From Bdellovibrionales bacterium (lineage in GTDB: Bacteria; Bdellovibrionota; UBA2361; JAGRAS01): 8,061 nt of DNA. Below the pieces are notes generated by a model, which searched no databases, had not been told where the DNA came from, and was given only the letters and a program-made list of their open reading frames with translations. The position numbers and the translations under genes are program-made. Shown piece after piece: positions 1 through 6,430 of the stretch (the stretch's first letter is position 1; the number at the start of each line of letters is the position of its first letter). The stretch covers positions 1 through 8,061 of the forward strand of contig JAGRAS010000058.1 in NCBI GenBank assembly GCA_020434465.1. Reading direction: 5' to 3'.

Positions 1-229
1 GAAGATTTCCAAGAAGTTTTGGGATGCTTCTTTCTTTCTTATCAGTTTCAAAACTAAAAATTTGAAGACTCGGATCCTCACTATATAGAAGGCAAGGCGC
101 AGCAGATTTTCTTGATAAGAGTTTATTTAAAGTAGAAAACTCATCTAAGGTAGCACTTATGCTAAGAGACTTCTCACTAGGAGCACCTATATCAGGTTCA
201 TGTTTAGAATGTGGAAATTGATCTGTCAT
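1..229 (-). CDS. Unrecognised protein, N-terminal fragment cut by left edge
   Basis: An open frame reads leftward from an ATG at 227-229 to the window edge without a stop, giving 76 residues that begin MTDQFPHSKHEPDIGAPSEK. The first 25 or so residues are polar and look disordered; a more ordered stretch follows (LDEFSTLNKLL, then APCLLYSEDPSLQIFSFET near residues 44-62). There is no signal peptide or membrane segment. I do not recognise the family. The reading is supported by the length without a stop in AT-rich DNA and by its protein-like composition. No clear Shine-Dalgarno sequence precedes the ATG. The gene diverges from the 149-aa gene to its right. The function cannot be given, and the C-terminus is outside the window. 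Confidence 0.6.
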   Translation of the reverse strand, partial: MTDQFPHSKHEPDIGAPSEKSLSISATLDEFSTLNKLLSRKSAAPCLLYSEDPSLQIFSFETDKKERSIPKLLGNL

Positions 230-268
230 TACTGCTAAATTTGGCGCTTTTTGCGCATTTCTGGCCTC

Positions 269-300
269 ATTCTATAAGGTGGCAAATTCTATAACACCTT
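269..300. repeat. Direct repeat ATTCTATAA x2 interleaved with an AAGGTG/CACCTT inverted repeat
   Basis: ATTCTATAA occurs exactly at 269-277 and again at 286-294, 17 bp apart start to start. AAGGTG (276-281) and CACCTT (295-300) form a 6-bp inverted repeat around 13 bases. On the minus strand the direct repeat reads TTATAGAAT, so each copy also carries a TATAGA that could act as a weak -10 for the leftward gene starting at 229. The 17-bp spacing is unlike the ~10-bp spacing of helically phased sites, so calling it an operator is only a guess. The repeats themselves are seen directly. Confidence 0.35.
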
Positions 301-454
301 TATATATTTATGCAAAATTAATGGATTAGAATATGCCCGCTAGCCATAAGTGGTTGTAATTATATGAAGAAGAGGGTTTTTATTTAAATATACTTAGCAT
401 TAGAGACCTAGATTAAAGAGATAGGGTTAGAGCCTTATGGGAAAATACTTTTGC

Positions 455-484
455 TTGATTTAAATTATTTAAGGCTAGTATTAA
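455..484 (+). promoter_or_regulatory. Weak candidate promoter for the 149-aa gene
   Basis: TTGATT (455-460), an 18-bp spacer and TATTAA (479-484) resemble a sigma70 promoter, each box matching 4 of 6 consensus positions. Transcription would start about 6-7 bases later, at or next to the ATG at 491, so the mRNA would be nearly leaderless. This agrees with the lack of a Shine-Dalgarno sequence before that ATG. In such AT-rich DNA, matches of this quality are common by chance. Confidence 0.25.
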
Positions 485-490
485 CTTAAT

Positions 491-940
491 ATGGTCTCAC
501 CAGATAACTCTAAGCCTAGTAATCCTGATCCAACAAAAAAAGGTTTAAAGTTTCTTGCAGATAAATTAAGCGCTCCTTTTGAGCAGGTAGAACACGTGCT
601 TTGGAAAAACCTTTCTAAGCCTTTAACCCTGAGAAGCCAGATTGAAGCAGGATCAACAGATTCTGTGTTAGAAATACTAAGTTCTATGGAAGTGCACGCA
701 GATTTATTAGCAGTTGAACCCTATCAGGACACTGAACAGCTAGAAGATGTACTCGGATATTTTAAACTACAAATTGAAACTATTTCACTTTTCCCAAATA
801 AACATGCGCCAATATTTCAAAAATGTCTAAATGAAATTGTTAAAAAATTATCGAGAGCCGCTGATAATCCCTATACATCTGATGAAATCAAAGATGAAAT
901 TTCTAAAGTTCGTAAAAAACTAAAAGACTTGGCTTGTTAA
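491..940 (+). CDS. Hypothetical protein, 149 aa, mostly helical
   Basis: I do not recognise this protein. An in-frame TAA at 482-484 lies just upstream, so ATG 491 is the first possible start, and no other ATG occurs before residue 66. Residues 1-16 are polar and proline-rich. Residues 17-120 have the spacing of amphipathic helices (for example FLADKLSAPFEQVEHVLWKNL and LEDVLGYFKLQIETISLF). The last 20 residues are a charged helix ending in a cysteine. There is no signal peptide or membrane segment, so it is probably cytoplasmic. No convincing Shine-Dalgarno sequence precedes the start; the nearest AAGG is 16 bases away. It stands alone, 218 bp before the next gene on the same strand, with no clear terminator. 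It is judged a real gene from its length and composition. Confidence 0.7.
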   Translation: MVSPDNSKPSNPDPTKKGLKFLADKLSAPFEQVEHVLWKNLSKPLTLRSQIEAGSTDSVLEILSSMEVHADLLAVEPYQDTEQLEDVLGYFKLQIETISLFPNKHAPIFQKCLNEIVKKLSRAADNPYTSDEIKDEISKVRKKLKDLAC

Positions 941-1158
941 ATGAACCTCATCTAATTCCTTAATTATTATGTATCAGTGGCCTAGATTAGAGTTTTAAGC
1001 ATAAAATCTTCTTCTACTAGAGATTTATTTTTTAACTTTTGACATAATCTCAATAAATTAGAGAAAACTCATCTAAAATAAATACTATTTTCTTTACTAG
1101 CTTGTTAGGCTTCGCTAATCTTATGAAACAGTATTAATTATTAACGCCAAGGTAGTTT

Positions 1159-1410
1159 ATGGGATTACATCATGACGATGATGAAAAGTTACGTGATCAG
1201 GCTTATGGTCTTAGTTATGGTTGGCGGGGTCGAGCTCCCAGACTGCCTATAGATCTTAAAACTGAAAGTCTCCCAAAAGGAATTAATCCTGAAACTGCTG
1301 CCATAATTGAACAAGATCCATTTTTCCAAAAGCTAGACAAACCAACCCAAGAGAGAACATGGGTAAATATTTCTGGTGCTGGTAAAAATGCTAAAAAGCC
1401 TAAGAATTAA
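1159..1410 (+). CDS. Small hypothetical protein, 83 aa, acidic head and basic tail
   Basis: This small soluble protein is not one I recognise. It begins with a His/Asp-rich cluster, HHDDDE at residues 4-9, which could bind metal by composition only. A Gly/Tyr/Arg stretch follows (AYGLSYGWRGRAPRLP, residues 15-30). Residues 47-63 look helical, and the tail is lysine-rich (KNAKKPKN). It lacks a signal peptide and a hydrophobic segment. The start is supported by AAGG at 1149-1152, six bases before the ATG. It lies 150 bp before the PEP-synthase-like gene on the same strand and could share transcription with it, although no promoter or terminator clearly decides this. Its short length keeps confidence moderate; the Shine-Dalgarno match and non-random composition favour a real gene. 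Confidence 0.6.
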   Translation: MGLHHDDDEKLRDQAYGLSYGWRGRAPRLPIDLKTESLPKGINPETAAIIEQDPFFQKLDKPTQERTWVNISGAGKNAKKPKN

Positions 1411-1489
1411 TACTTCTGCTGAAAAATAAAAAATCCCCTCCAAGAAAATTTCTCAATTTCTAACTATGTAGATTTTTGCTTCACTTTTT

Positions 1490-1503
1490 AGCTTGTCCAA
1501 GCT
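1490..1503. repeat. Short inverted repeat AGCTTG-tc-CAAGCT
   Basis: A perfect 6-bp inverted repeat with a 2-bp centre lies 57 bp upstream of the PEP-synthase-like gene. It is too tight for a good RNA hairpin and no T run follows, so it is not a terminator. A protein-binding site is possible, but so is chance. Confidence 0.25.
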
Positions 1504-1550
1504 TTCTCATCGCTTGATTAGCTTTTTTGTTTGGATTAGTCTGAGCTTTC

Positions 1551-1560
1551 GAGGTGATGT
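1551..1560 (+). promoter_or_regulatory. Ribosome binding site fixing the start at 1561
   Basis: GAGGTG at 1551-1556 lies four bases before the ATG at 1561. It is among the clearest Shine-Dalgarno sequences in the window. The nearby ATG at 1557 and GTG at 1554 are in other frames, so 1561 is the supported start. Confidence 0.65.
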
Positions 1561-3129
1561 ATGCCCGATCCAGGAAATTCAAGAGTTGAACAGCAACTTG
1601 TAGATACAAGGGGCAAGAGACTATATTCAAGTTTTGTTTCAGCGCTCAAGCTTGTAAAAAAGCAAGATGAATTTGAAATCTATAAACACCCTCTCCATTG
1701 CTGCACAGTCATAACTAAGAACTTTCAAAATTTACAGCTCGGCGGTAAAGCCTGCGGATTAATAGAGCTAATGGAAGAAGGCTTTCCAACAATTAAAGAA
1801 GCTGTATTCGTTTCTAATGAAGTTTTTGATTGGATGAGACCTGGCAATGAATCTCACAGTGAAGATTTAGAACAATGTGCAAAAATTCTCCCAGCAATAA
1901 AAGAAACTATGAAGTTAGCGGGGATTCGTGCGTTTATTGCCGTTAGATCTAGTGGATTTGAAGATCAAATTTCACATACTGCTGCGGGAGTTTATGAAAC
2001 CGAATTTTCCCATCTAAAAGAAAGCGATAATGAACTGATAAAAAAATTAGTTACTGTTTCGAGATCAGGGATATCAAAGAAAGCCTCTAGATTTGCAACT
2101 CGTATGGGAGTGGAACCAGCTCCGTGCCCTGTGATACTTCAACAGATTTTCGGCCAGGATGAGACATGGGAAAATGGTACCACAAATTGCTATCCAGGAT
2201 TTTCTGCGTTTGTTGATACATCAAGCCCTTCACATATACATATCAGTCTGATTGAGGGCTTAGGAACCCCACTTGCTAAAGGCCTTCTGGGTCTTGGACT
2301 TAGAGTCTCAAGAACGACTGGAGAAACTGAAGTATTAAACAAAGGGCGTTACAGAGTTAATCTTAAAGGCATTCAAATAGGAGACGAGTTTCTTATCGAA
2401 CTTGATGAATATACAGACGTCGACTCATGGGAATTGTCCATGTTATATGATCGCTTAATCGAACCAATTCTACCGTTAATTGATCCACTAGAAGCTCGCT
2501 ATGATCAATTAGGTTTAATAGGAGTGGCATTAGAGATAGGGCTTGATTATCAAAATCAAATCGGTAAGGTCACTGATTTAAAAATTATTCAGCGCAGACC
2601 TGTACAAAAACTACTTACTAATTTTGACTTAAAAGCCCCGGCATTAGAGGATGATCTATTAGGTGCTAGCTCAGCAGTTATTGGGCAAAATACTTTTACA
2701 GCTCAAAGTTGTTATTATTTAAAAAAAACAGACTCTACAGAAATAGATAGGCTGCGTGATTTTAATCAACAAAATCCTAACGGCTATCTGTTATTTTATG
2801 TTCCAGTTTGGGGGGAGTGGCGGGAGAGTCTGGAAGACTTTAAACAGGCAGTGGTTGAAGGTATTTGCTCTAATGCAAAAGGAGTTGTGCTTGTAGATCC
2901 AGTTATTCATACTTCACTAGAAACCACCTCCCATTACGCGCATTTTTTTGCCTCTGAGAAGCTGCCTATCTTAGCTATTAACCTTCAGGATAGATTACAT
3001 TTTACCAGGAACTATCGGCCAGCGCTAATTCGAGTTTTAAAAAATGCCAACAGGGCATTTGATTTTGGCAGGCCAGTAACTTTGAGTGTTGATCAGGTTG
3101 TAGCTAAGGGGAATTTATTTCTTACCTAA
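1561..3129 (+). CDS. PEP synthase-like protein: ATP-grasp (PPDK N-terminal) domain plus phosphohistidine domain, 522 aa
   Basis: The N-terminal part matches the PEP/pyruvate-binding (PPDK_N) ATP-grasp fold of PEP synthase, PPDK and rifampin phosphotransferase. The glycine motif GGKACGL is at 61-67, the nucleotide-binding VRSSGFEDQ at 128-136 followed by AAGVYET, LQQIFG at 193-198, and the closing strand DLKIIQRRPVQ at 339-349, equivalent to the family's 'lQ.RP'. The C-terminal part (about 435-480) resembles the swivelling PEP-utiliser domain, with TTSHYAHFF at 455-463 in place of the usual 'G(G/A).tSHaAi.aR', so His458 is the candidate phosphate carrier. In these families ATP is cleaved and the phosphoryl group passes through that histidine to pyruvate or another acceptor. 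The PEP-synthase TIM barrel is absent and the protein is much shorter than PpsA (about 790 aa), so it is probably not a true PEP synthase and its acceptor is unknown. It is probably cytoplasmic. A good ribosome binding site supports the start. The neighbours give no metabolic clue. Confidence 0.85.
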   Translation: MPDPGNSRVEQQLVDTRGKRLYSSFVSALKLVKKQDEFEIYKHPLHCCTVITKNFQNLQLGGKACGLIELMEEGFPTIKEAVFVSNEVFDWMRPGNESHSEDLEQCAKILPAIKETMKLAGIRAFIAVRSSGFEDQISHTAAGVYETEFSHLKESDNELIKKLVTVSRSGISKKASRFATRMGVEPAPCPVILQQIFGQDETWENGTTNCYPGFSAFVDTSSPSHIHISLIEGLGTPLAKGLLGLGLRVSRTTGETEVLNKGRYRVNLKGIQIGDEFLIELDEYTDVDSWELSMLYDRLIEPILPLIDPLEARYDQLGLIGVALEIGLDYQNQIGKVTDLKIIQRRPVQKLLTNFDLKAPALEDDLLGASSAVIGQNTFTAQSCYYLKKTDSTEIDRLRDFNQQNPNGYLLFYVPVWGEWRESLEDFKQAVVEGICSNAKGVVLVDPVIHTSLETTSHYAHFFASEKLPILAINLQDRLHFTRNYRPALIRVLKNANRAFDFGRPVTLSVDQVVAKGNLFLT

Positions 3130-3156
3130 AATTTGGCTTAGAAAAATCCACTCACT

Positions 3157-3174
3157 CTTTGAAGCTTAGCAAAG
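3157..3174. terminator. Weak hairpin between convergent genes
   Basis: CTTTG (3157-3161) and CAAAG (3170-3174) can pair around an 8-base loop between the end of the PEP-synthase-like gene and the end of the convergent 82-aa gene. Only three T bases follow on the plus strand, so it would be a poor intrinsic terminator. The position between two converging stop codons is the main reason to list it. Confidence 0.25.
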
Positions 3175-3210
3175 TTTGCGTAAAATTATTAAGAAATCTT
3201 TTTTAAAACA

Positions 3211-3459
3211 CTAAAGAGTCGGCTTGGCATTGATATTAAATGCTTCAAGCAAAAGCCCAGATAAAATATGATCAAAAGCTTGCTTAGCAAGAATAGGATC
3301 AGTTTCTGCAACTCTTTTTCTAATGCCATCAATAGAAGGACCCTTAGCTGCATCTAATGGGCTCTCAACCTCCCGAAAGGCTGCATCTGCTAGTGTTACC
3401 TGTGTTTTTCGATTAAGAGCTGAAAAATTTGCTACTGAGGCATCTAAAATATCACCCAT
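3211..3459 (-). CDS. Small hypothetical protein, 82 aa
   Basis: This protein is not recognised. It begins MGDILDASVANFSALNRKTQ. Residues 1-32 (alternating small and hydrophobic residues) and 43-74 (IDGIRKRVAETDPILAKQAFDHILSGLL in that region) look like two helical stretches joined by a Pro/Gly-containing linker (SPLDAAKGPS). It lacks a signal peptide and a membrane segment. The gene is well supported: a strong Shine-Dalgarno sequence, AGGAG (plus-strand 3466-3470), lies six bases before the ATG, and a plausible promoter lies further upstream. It follows the methyltransferase gene on the same strand but is separated from it by 170 bp that hold a probable terminator, so it is likely its own unit. 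It converges with the PEP-synthase-like gene. A small regulatory or partner protein is possible, but nothing shows its role. Confidence 0.75.
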   Translation of the reverse strand: MGDILDASVANFSALNRKTQVTLADAAFREVESPLDAAKGPSIDGIRKRVAETDPILAKQAFDHILSGLLLEAFNINAKPTL

Positions 3460-3502
3460 TGTGTACTCCTAAGTGAATAATGATAGGCAATAATTTAGCA
3501 TA

Positions 3503-3532
3503 AGTATAATTGTTAGTAAAAGAAGTCATCAA
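3503..3532 (-). promoter_or_regulatory. Candidate sigma70 promoter for the 82-aa gene
   Basis: On the minus strand TTGATG (plus 3527-3532) and TATACT (plus 3503-3508) are separated by 18 bp, matching the consensus at 4 and 5 of 6 positions. Transcription would begin near 3496, giving a leader of about 37 bases that contains the AGGAG ribosome binding site. This is one of the better promoter candidates in the window. Confidence 0.5.
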
Positions 3533-3566
3533 AATTTTAGACTCAATGAAGTTAGTAATCTAAGAG

Positions 3567-3576
3567 GAGTATACTC
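3567..3576. repeat. Perfect 10-bp palindrome GAGTATACTC
   Basis: GAGTATACTC is its own reverse complement. It lies between the terminator-like hairpin of the methyltransferase gene and the promoter of the 82-aa gene, 35 bp upstream of the -35 box of that promoter. It could bind a dimeric regulator. A 10-bp palindrome can also occur by chance in this length of sequence. Confidence 0.25.
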
Positions 3577-3581
3577 AACGA

Positions 3582-3608
3582 AAAACAGGCAAATCCGATA
3601 CAGATTTG
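3582..3608 (-). terminator. Probable intrinsic terminator of the methyltransferase gene
   Basis: Read on the minus strand, 21 bases past the stop codon, CAAATC pairs with GATTTG around a 7-base loop, followed by CCTGTTTTT. The stem is 6 bp (plus 3590-3595 and 3603-3608) and the T run is five bases. The position directly after the gene and the orientation both suit termination of the methyltransferase transcript. The stem is rather AT-rich, so efficiency may be modest. Confidence 0.5.
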
Positions 3609-3629
3609 GCATTAATTAAAAGTTTGTAC

Positions 3630-5186
3630 TTAATCTGCACTTAATAAAGCAGATTCTGAAAGCATCCTTAAGGCATTAATAGTCTGTTCTCTTACAAGCT
3701 CTTCTGCTTGTAAGGGATTTTTTAAAGGCTTGCCATCTTCAGAAATATTTAGCTTCCCATCAATAAAAGCTTTAACCATTGCTGACTGAAGTGCAGGGAT
3801 ATCCCTTGTCCCGTCCATAAAATTTATCATAATTCTTTGAAAGTCATCTAACAAAGAATACTCATGCCTATAGTTAGTAACTTTTTTTGTTTCTTTAGAT
3901 TGAAATCTTGCATATGGATGAGCAATTGGAAACTCACCAGCATGTTTAAGACATTTAGGCTCTGAAAGAAAAAAATCTGCCATTCCCATACAGCCTAAAG
4001 CCAAAAATCTTTCTCTAACATATTCTGTACTTGCAGTATCTGTATCTAAGTTAAATCTATTTGCTGCAAGGTTTATTAAATCTTTTAGTGCAACTGACTC
4101 TGGCCAAATGTCTTTTAAGAAGATTAAACAAGCTTTCATCAATGGATTTGTTTCTTTTTCTGTATATTCTCTAGCATCAATAAACTCTTCAGCACCTGTC
4201 CCAGTTATATCGGGATTCTTAGATAGCGGAACTAAAGGTGAGGACAGATAAAGTTTGCTTATAGCATTGATATCAATTGTCTTAGTTTTGTTTTTAGAAA
4301 AGACTGTTGTTCTAAAGCTTAAAGGATTAACAACATCAGCTAATGACTCTAGCTCCGATAATGTAAGATTTTTTACATCAATATGTTTTATTGATTCTTG
4401 AGACTGCTGATCACTAAGAGAAAGAAATCTCATTCTGCTTAGACGAGCATCCCCATTAAAATACATCGATTCAGCTTCAATTAGTCTAGAAAACTGATCT
4501 ATGGATGTTGCCGAGACTTGATCTCCAAGTAGTTCGTGAAAAATAAATCCTGAAGATTGAGTATCAAGAAACTCAAGCTGTTCTCGTAATTGCTGCCCAT
4601 ATGGGCTGTAATCGTCAACTTGCAAATCTTTTAATGAGTTTAGAAGTTTTTTTACATTTTCGATTCTTTCTTCTGGAAGCCTAGAGTTTTTATCATAAAT
4701 TTTACAAACATCTCTGAGCGAAGACCTTAAATTCCAGCCAGGCAAACTATTATAACTAATACAAGCAAGACCATTATCTGCTAATGAGTTTTTTACAAAT
4801 TGAATCAATGATTTTTGAATTTCTTCAGCAACCCAAGAGAACATCCCATAACAAATAATATAATCAAACTTTCCAAAGTCCTCTTTGGTTTTACCGATTT
4901 CGTAGTTTTTGAAACTAACATTTTTAAGTTTTAATTCTTCTGCGACAAGCTTTGCTTCTTTTAAAAGCTTATCAGCTGAGTCCAAACCCAAAAACTCAGC
5001 ATTAGGATAAACGCAGGCTATTGGTAATAAATTTTCCCCAGCTCCACAGGCAATTTCAAGGATGCGGGATTCTTCTATCGGCTTTGCTTCAAGCCCCATT
5101 ATTTTAGCAATCGCTCCAATCCTTGATGGATGTTTCTCAGGAGAAGGGAGACTAAAAAATCTTACTTTTTCATAATCTGAAGACAT
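3630..5186 (-). CDS. SAM-dependent methyltransferase with regulatory domain, PKMT-like, 518 aa
   Basis: A class I SAM-dependent methyltransferase. SAM-binding motif I, ILEIACGAG, is at residues 42-50. The acidic end of strand 2, FLGLD, is at 65-69, and FDYIICYGMFSWV at 107-119 matches the post-motif region. HPSRIGAIAKIMGL at 19-32 and SYNSLPGW at 144-151 are typical of proteins carrying the MethyTransf_Reg domain (PF10119); the rest, about 200-518, fits that regulatory region and a C-terminal helical/winged part. Overall length and order are like Rickettsia protein lysine methyltransferases that modify the outer membrane protein OmpB. The substrate here is not shown, and many relatives are uncharacterised. 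No signal peptide is present, so methylation would occur in the cytoplasm before any export. The start is the ATG of MSSDYEKVRF; no clear Shine-Dalgarno sequence is seen. It diverges from mltA and has its own terminator, so it is probably a single-gene unit. The family assignment is firm; protein lysine methylation is inference. Confidence 0.88.
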   Translation of the reverse strand: MSSDYEKVRFFSLPSPEKHPSRIGAIAKIMGLEAKPIEESRILEIACGAGENLLPIACVYPNAEFLGLDSADKLLKEAKLVAEELKLKNVSFKNYEIGKTKEDFGKFDYIICYGMFSWVAEEIQKSLIQFVKNSLADNGLACISYNSLPGWNLRSSLRDVCKIYDKNSRLPEERIENVKKLLNSLKDLQVDDYSPYGQQLREQLEFLDTQSSGFIFHELLGDQVSATSIDQFSRLIEAESMYFNGDARLSRMRFLSLSDQQSQESIKHIDVKNLTLSELESLADVVNPLSFRTTVFSKNKTKTIDINAISKLYLSSPLVPLSKNPDITGTGAEEFIDAREYTEKETNPLMKACLIFLKDIWPESVALKDLINLAANRFNLDTDTASTEYVRERFLALGCMGMADFFLSEPKCLKHAGEFPIAHPYARFQSKETKKVTNYRHEYSLLDDFQRIMINFMDGTRDIPALQSAMVKAFIDGKLNISEDGKPLKNPLQAEELVREQTINALRMLSESALLSAD

Positions 5187-5257
5187 GCGTAATACTTTAT
5201 TGAACTTTTCGAAAATCTAGCATTAAATGAGTTAATATCACAATAAGAACACATTCT
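5187..5257. promoter_or_regulatory. 71-bp divergent promoter region between the methyltransferase gene and mltA
   Basis: This short AT-rich spacer must hold both leftward and rightward promoters. Rightward, TTGAAC (5200-5205), 17 bp and TTAAAT (5223-5228) would start mltA transcription near 5235. Leftward, a TTGTGA-like -35 and an extended -10 of the form TGCTAGATT can be drawn about 20-50 bp before the methyltransferase ATG. All boxes are partial matches. Sharing so short a region suggests that the two promoters overlap or interfere. Confidence 0.35.
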
Positions 5258-6430
5258 ATGAATAGAAAATTATTTACACTTCTACTTGTTATTTGCCTGC
5301 AATTTGCTTGTGCAAAGAAAATCCCACCAAAATGGAGCACCCAGAACTCAATGCTTATGAGTTCTGCAATAAATTTACAGGATGATTTAGATAAAACTTC
5401 TCTTATTTTAGCTTTAAATAATAGCATCTCTTATTTCCAAAATTTACCTGCAGATAGAACTTTTACTTTTGGAAACAAAACTATCAGTAAGAATCAAATG
5501 ATCGCCTCGCAAAAAGAATTTATTAATGCTCTACACAAGTTTGGACTTAGCAAACAGCTAAATGATTTTCTTGCGGCAAATTTTGATTTTTATAAATCTG
5601 CTAGCTCAGACGTATTAGTTACTGGATATTTTGAACCAGCTTTAAGAGGTTCTTTTACACAGAGTGAAAAATATTTCTATCCGCTTTATAGAAAGCCTAA
5701 TGACTTAGTAACCGTTAAATTAAGTGAGTTTTTCCCAAACAATCCTGAACTGCCACAAGAAATTCGTGGTCGTCTAGTAGGAGATACAATTCATCTTTAT
5801 TACGATCGCGAAGCAATCGATTACAAACAAAGCTTAGCAAACAAAGGCCTTGAGTTGGTATGGGTTGATGATCTTTTAGATGCTTTTTTTCTACATATAC
5901 AAGGTTCAGGAATTGTTTATCTTGATAATGGCAATAAAGTAAGAGTTAATTATGCAAATCAAAATGGTCACCCATATCGAGCCATTGGCAAATATCTTGT
6001 TGATCGTGGCTACCTTAAGCTAAAAGATGCATCTATGCAGGGAATTAAGAAAGCTCTAAGGGAAAATCCTCAAATAGTAAAAGATGTTCTTAGCTGGAAT
6101 CCAAGTTACGTATTCTTTAGAAAAGTTGATAAAGGACCTATTGGAAGCATTGGGCAAGTTTTAACGCCTTTTAGATCTATTGCTCTTGATAAAAGTATTT
6201 TCCCTAGAGGAAGTTTAGCAGTGCTAAAAAGTTCAGAACCAGTTTTTGATACCCACGGAAATTTAACTTGGAAACCTTTCACTCGTTTCGTAGTTAACCA
6301 AGATACTGGAGGTGCAATCAATGGCGCCGGCAGAGTTGATTATTTTATGGGTCATGGGAATCAATCAGCTGAAAAAGCAGGTGTAATGAAACAAGCTGGT
6401 GAATTATTCTTTTTATTAAAGAAGAGTTGA
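5258..6430 (+). CDS. mltA: Membrane-bound lytic murein transglycosylase A, MltA family, 390 aa
   Basis: MltA cleaves the MurNAc-GlcNAc bond of peptidoglycan without water, leaving 1,6-anhydro-MurNAc ends. The N-terminus is a signal peptide (MNRKLFTLLLVICLQFACAK); Cys18 could be lipidated, though Gln at -3 makes the lipobox (QFAC) atypical, with Leu one place further up. MltA-domain hallmarks follow: TGYFEP at 122-127, HIQGSG at 213-218, NPSYVFFR at 281-288 and LTPFRSIALD...FPRG at 302-318. The C-terminal 3D domain shows QDTGGAINGAGRVDYFMGHG at 348-367, with the family aspartates at 349 and 361, one group of which includes the catalytic acid. The length is normal and no key motif is missing, so the enzyme should be active at the inner face of the outer membrane or in the periplasm. 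It shares a divergent promoter region with the methyltransferase and lies near ampG, which imports the muropeptides this enzyme class makes. The following regulator gene begins only 31 bp after its stop. Confidence 0.93.
   Translation: MNRKLFTLLLVICLQFACAKKIPPKWSTQNSMLMSSAINLQDDLDKTSLILALNNSISYFQNLPADRTFTFGNKTISKNQMIASQKEFINALHKFGLSKQLNDFLAANFDFYKSASSDVLVTGYFEPALRGSFTQSEKYFYPLYRKPNDLVTVKLSEFFPNNPELPQEIRGRLVGDTIHLYYDREAIDYKQSLANKGLELVWVDDLLDAFFLHIQGSGIVYLDNGNKVRVNYANQNGHPYRAIGKYLVDRGYLKLKDASMQGIKKALRENPQIVKDVLSWNPSYVFFRKVDKGPIGSIGQVLTPFRSIALDKSIFPRGSLAVLKSSEPVFDTHGNLTWKPFTRFVVNQDTGGAINGAGRVDYFMGHGNQSAEKAGVMKQAGELFFLLKKS

Noticed and set aside
333..359. Tiny open frame of 8 codons in the spacer before the 149-aa gene
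   Set aside because: It has no ribosome binding site and is too short to support; a leader peptide would need an attenuator hairpin, which is not seen.
1039..1067. Perfect TTGACA (1039-1044) as a promoter -35 before the 83-aa gene
   Set aside because: No acceptable -10 box lies 16-18 bp downstream (AGAAAA at the 17-bp position).
5197..5427. Open frame of 76 aa on the minus strand across the divergent spacer and the start of mltA
   Set aside because: It overlaps the signal-peptide region of a confident mltA gene in antisense, and its composition looks like a shadow of that sequence.
6106..6321. Open frame of 71 aa on the minus strand inside mltA
   Set aside because: It is wholly antisense to conserved MltA motifs, with no independent start signal.
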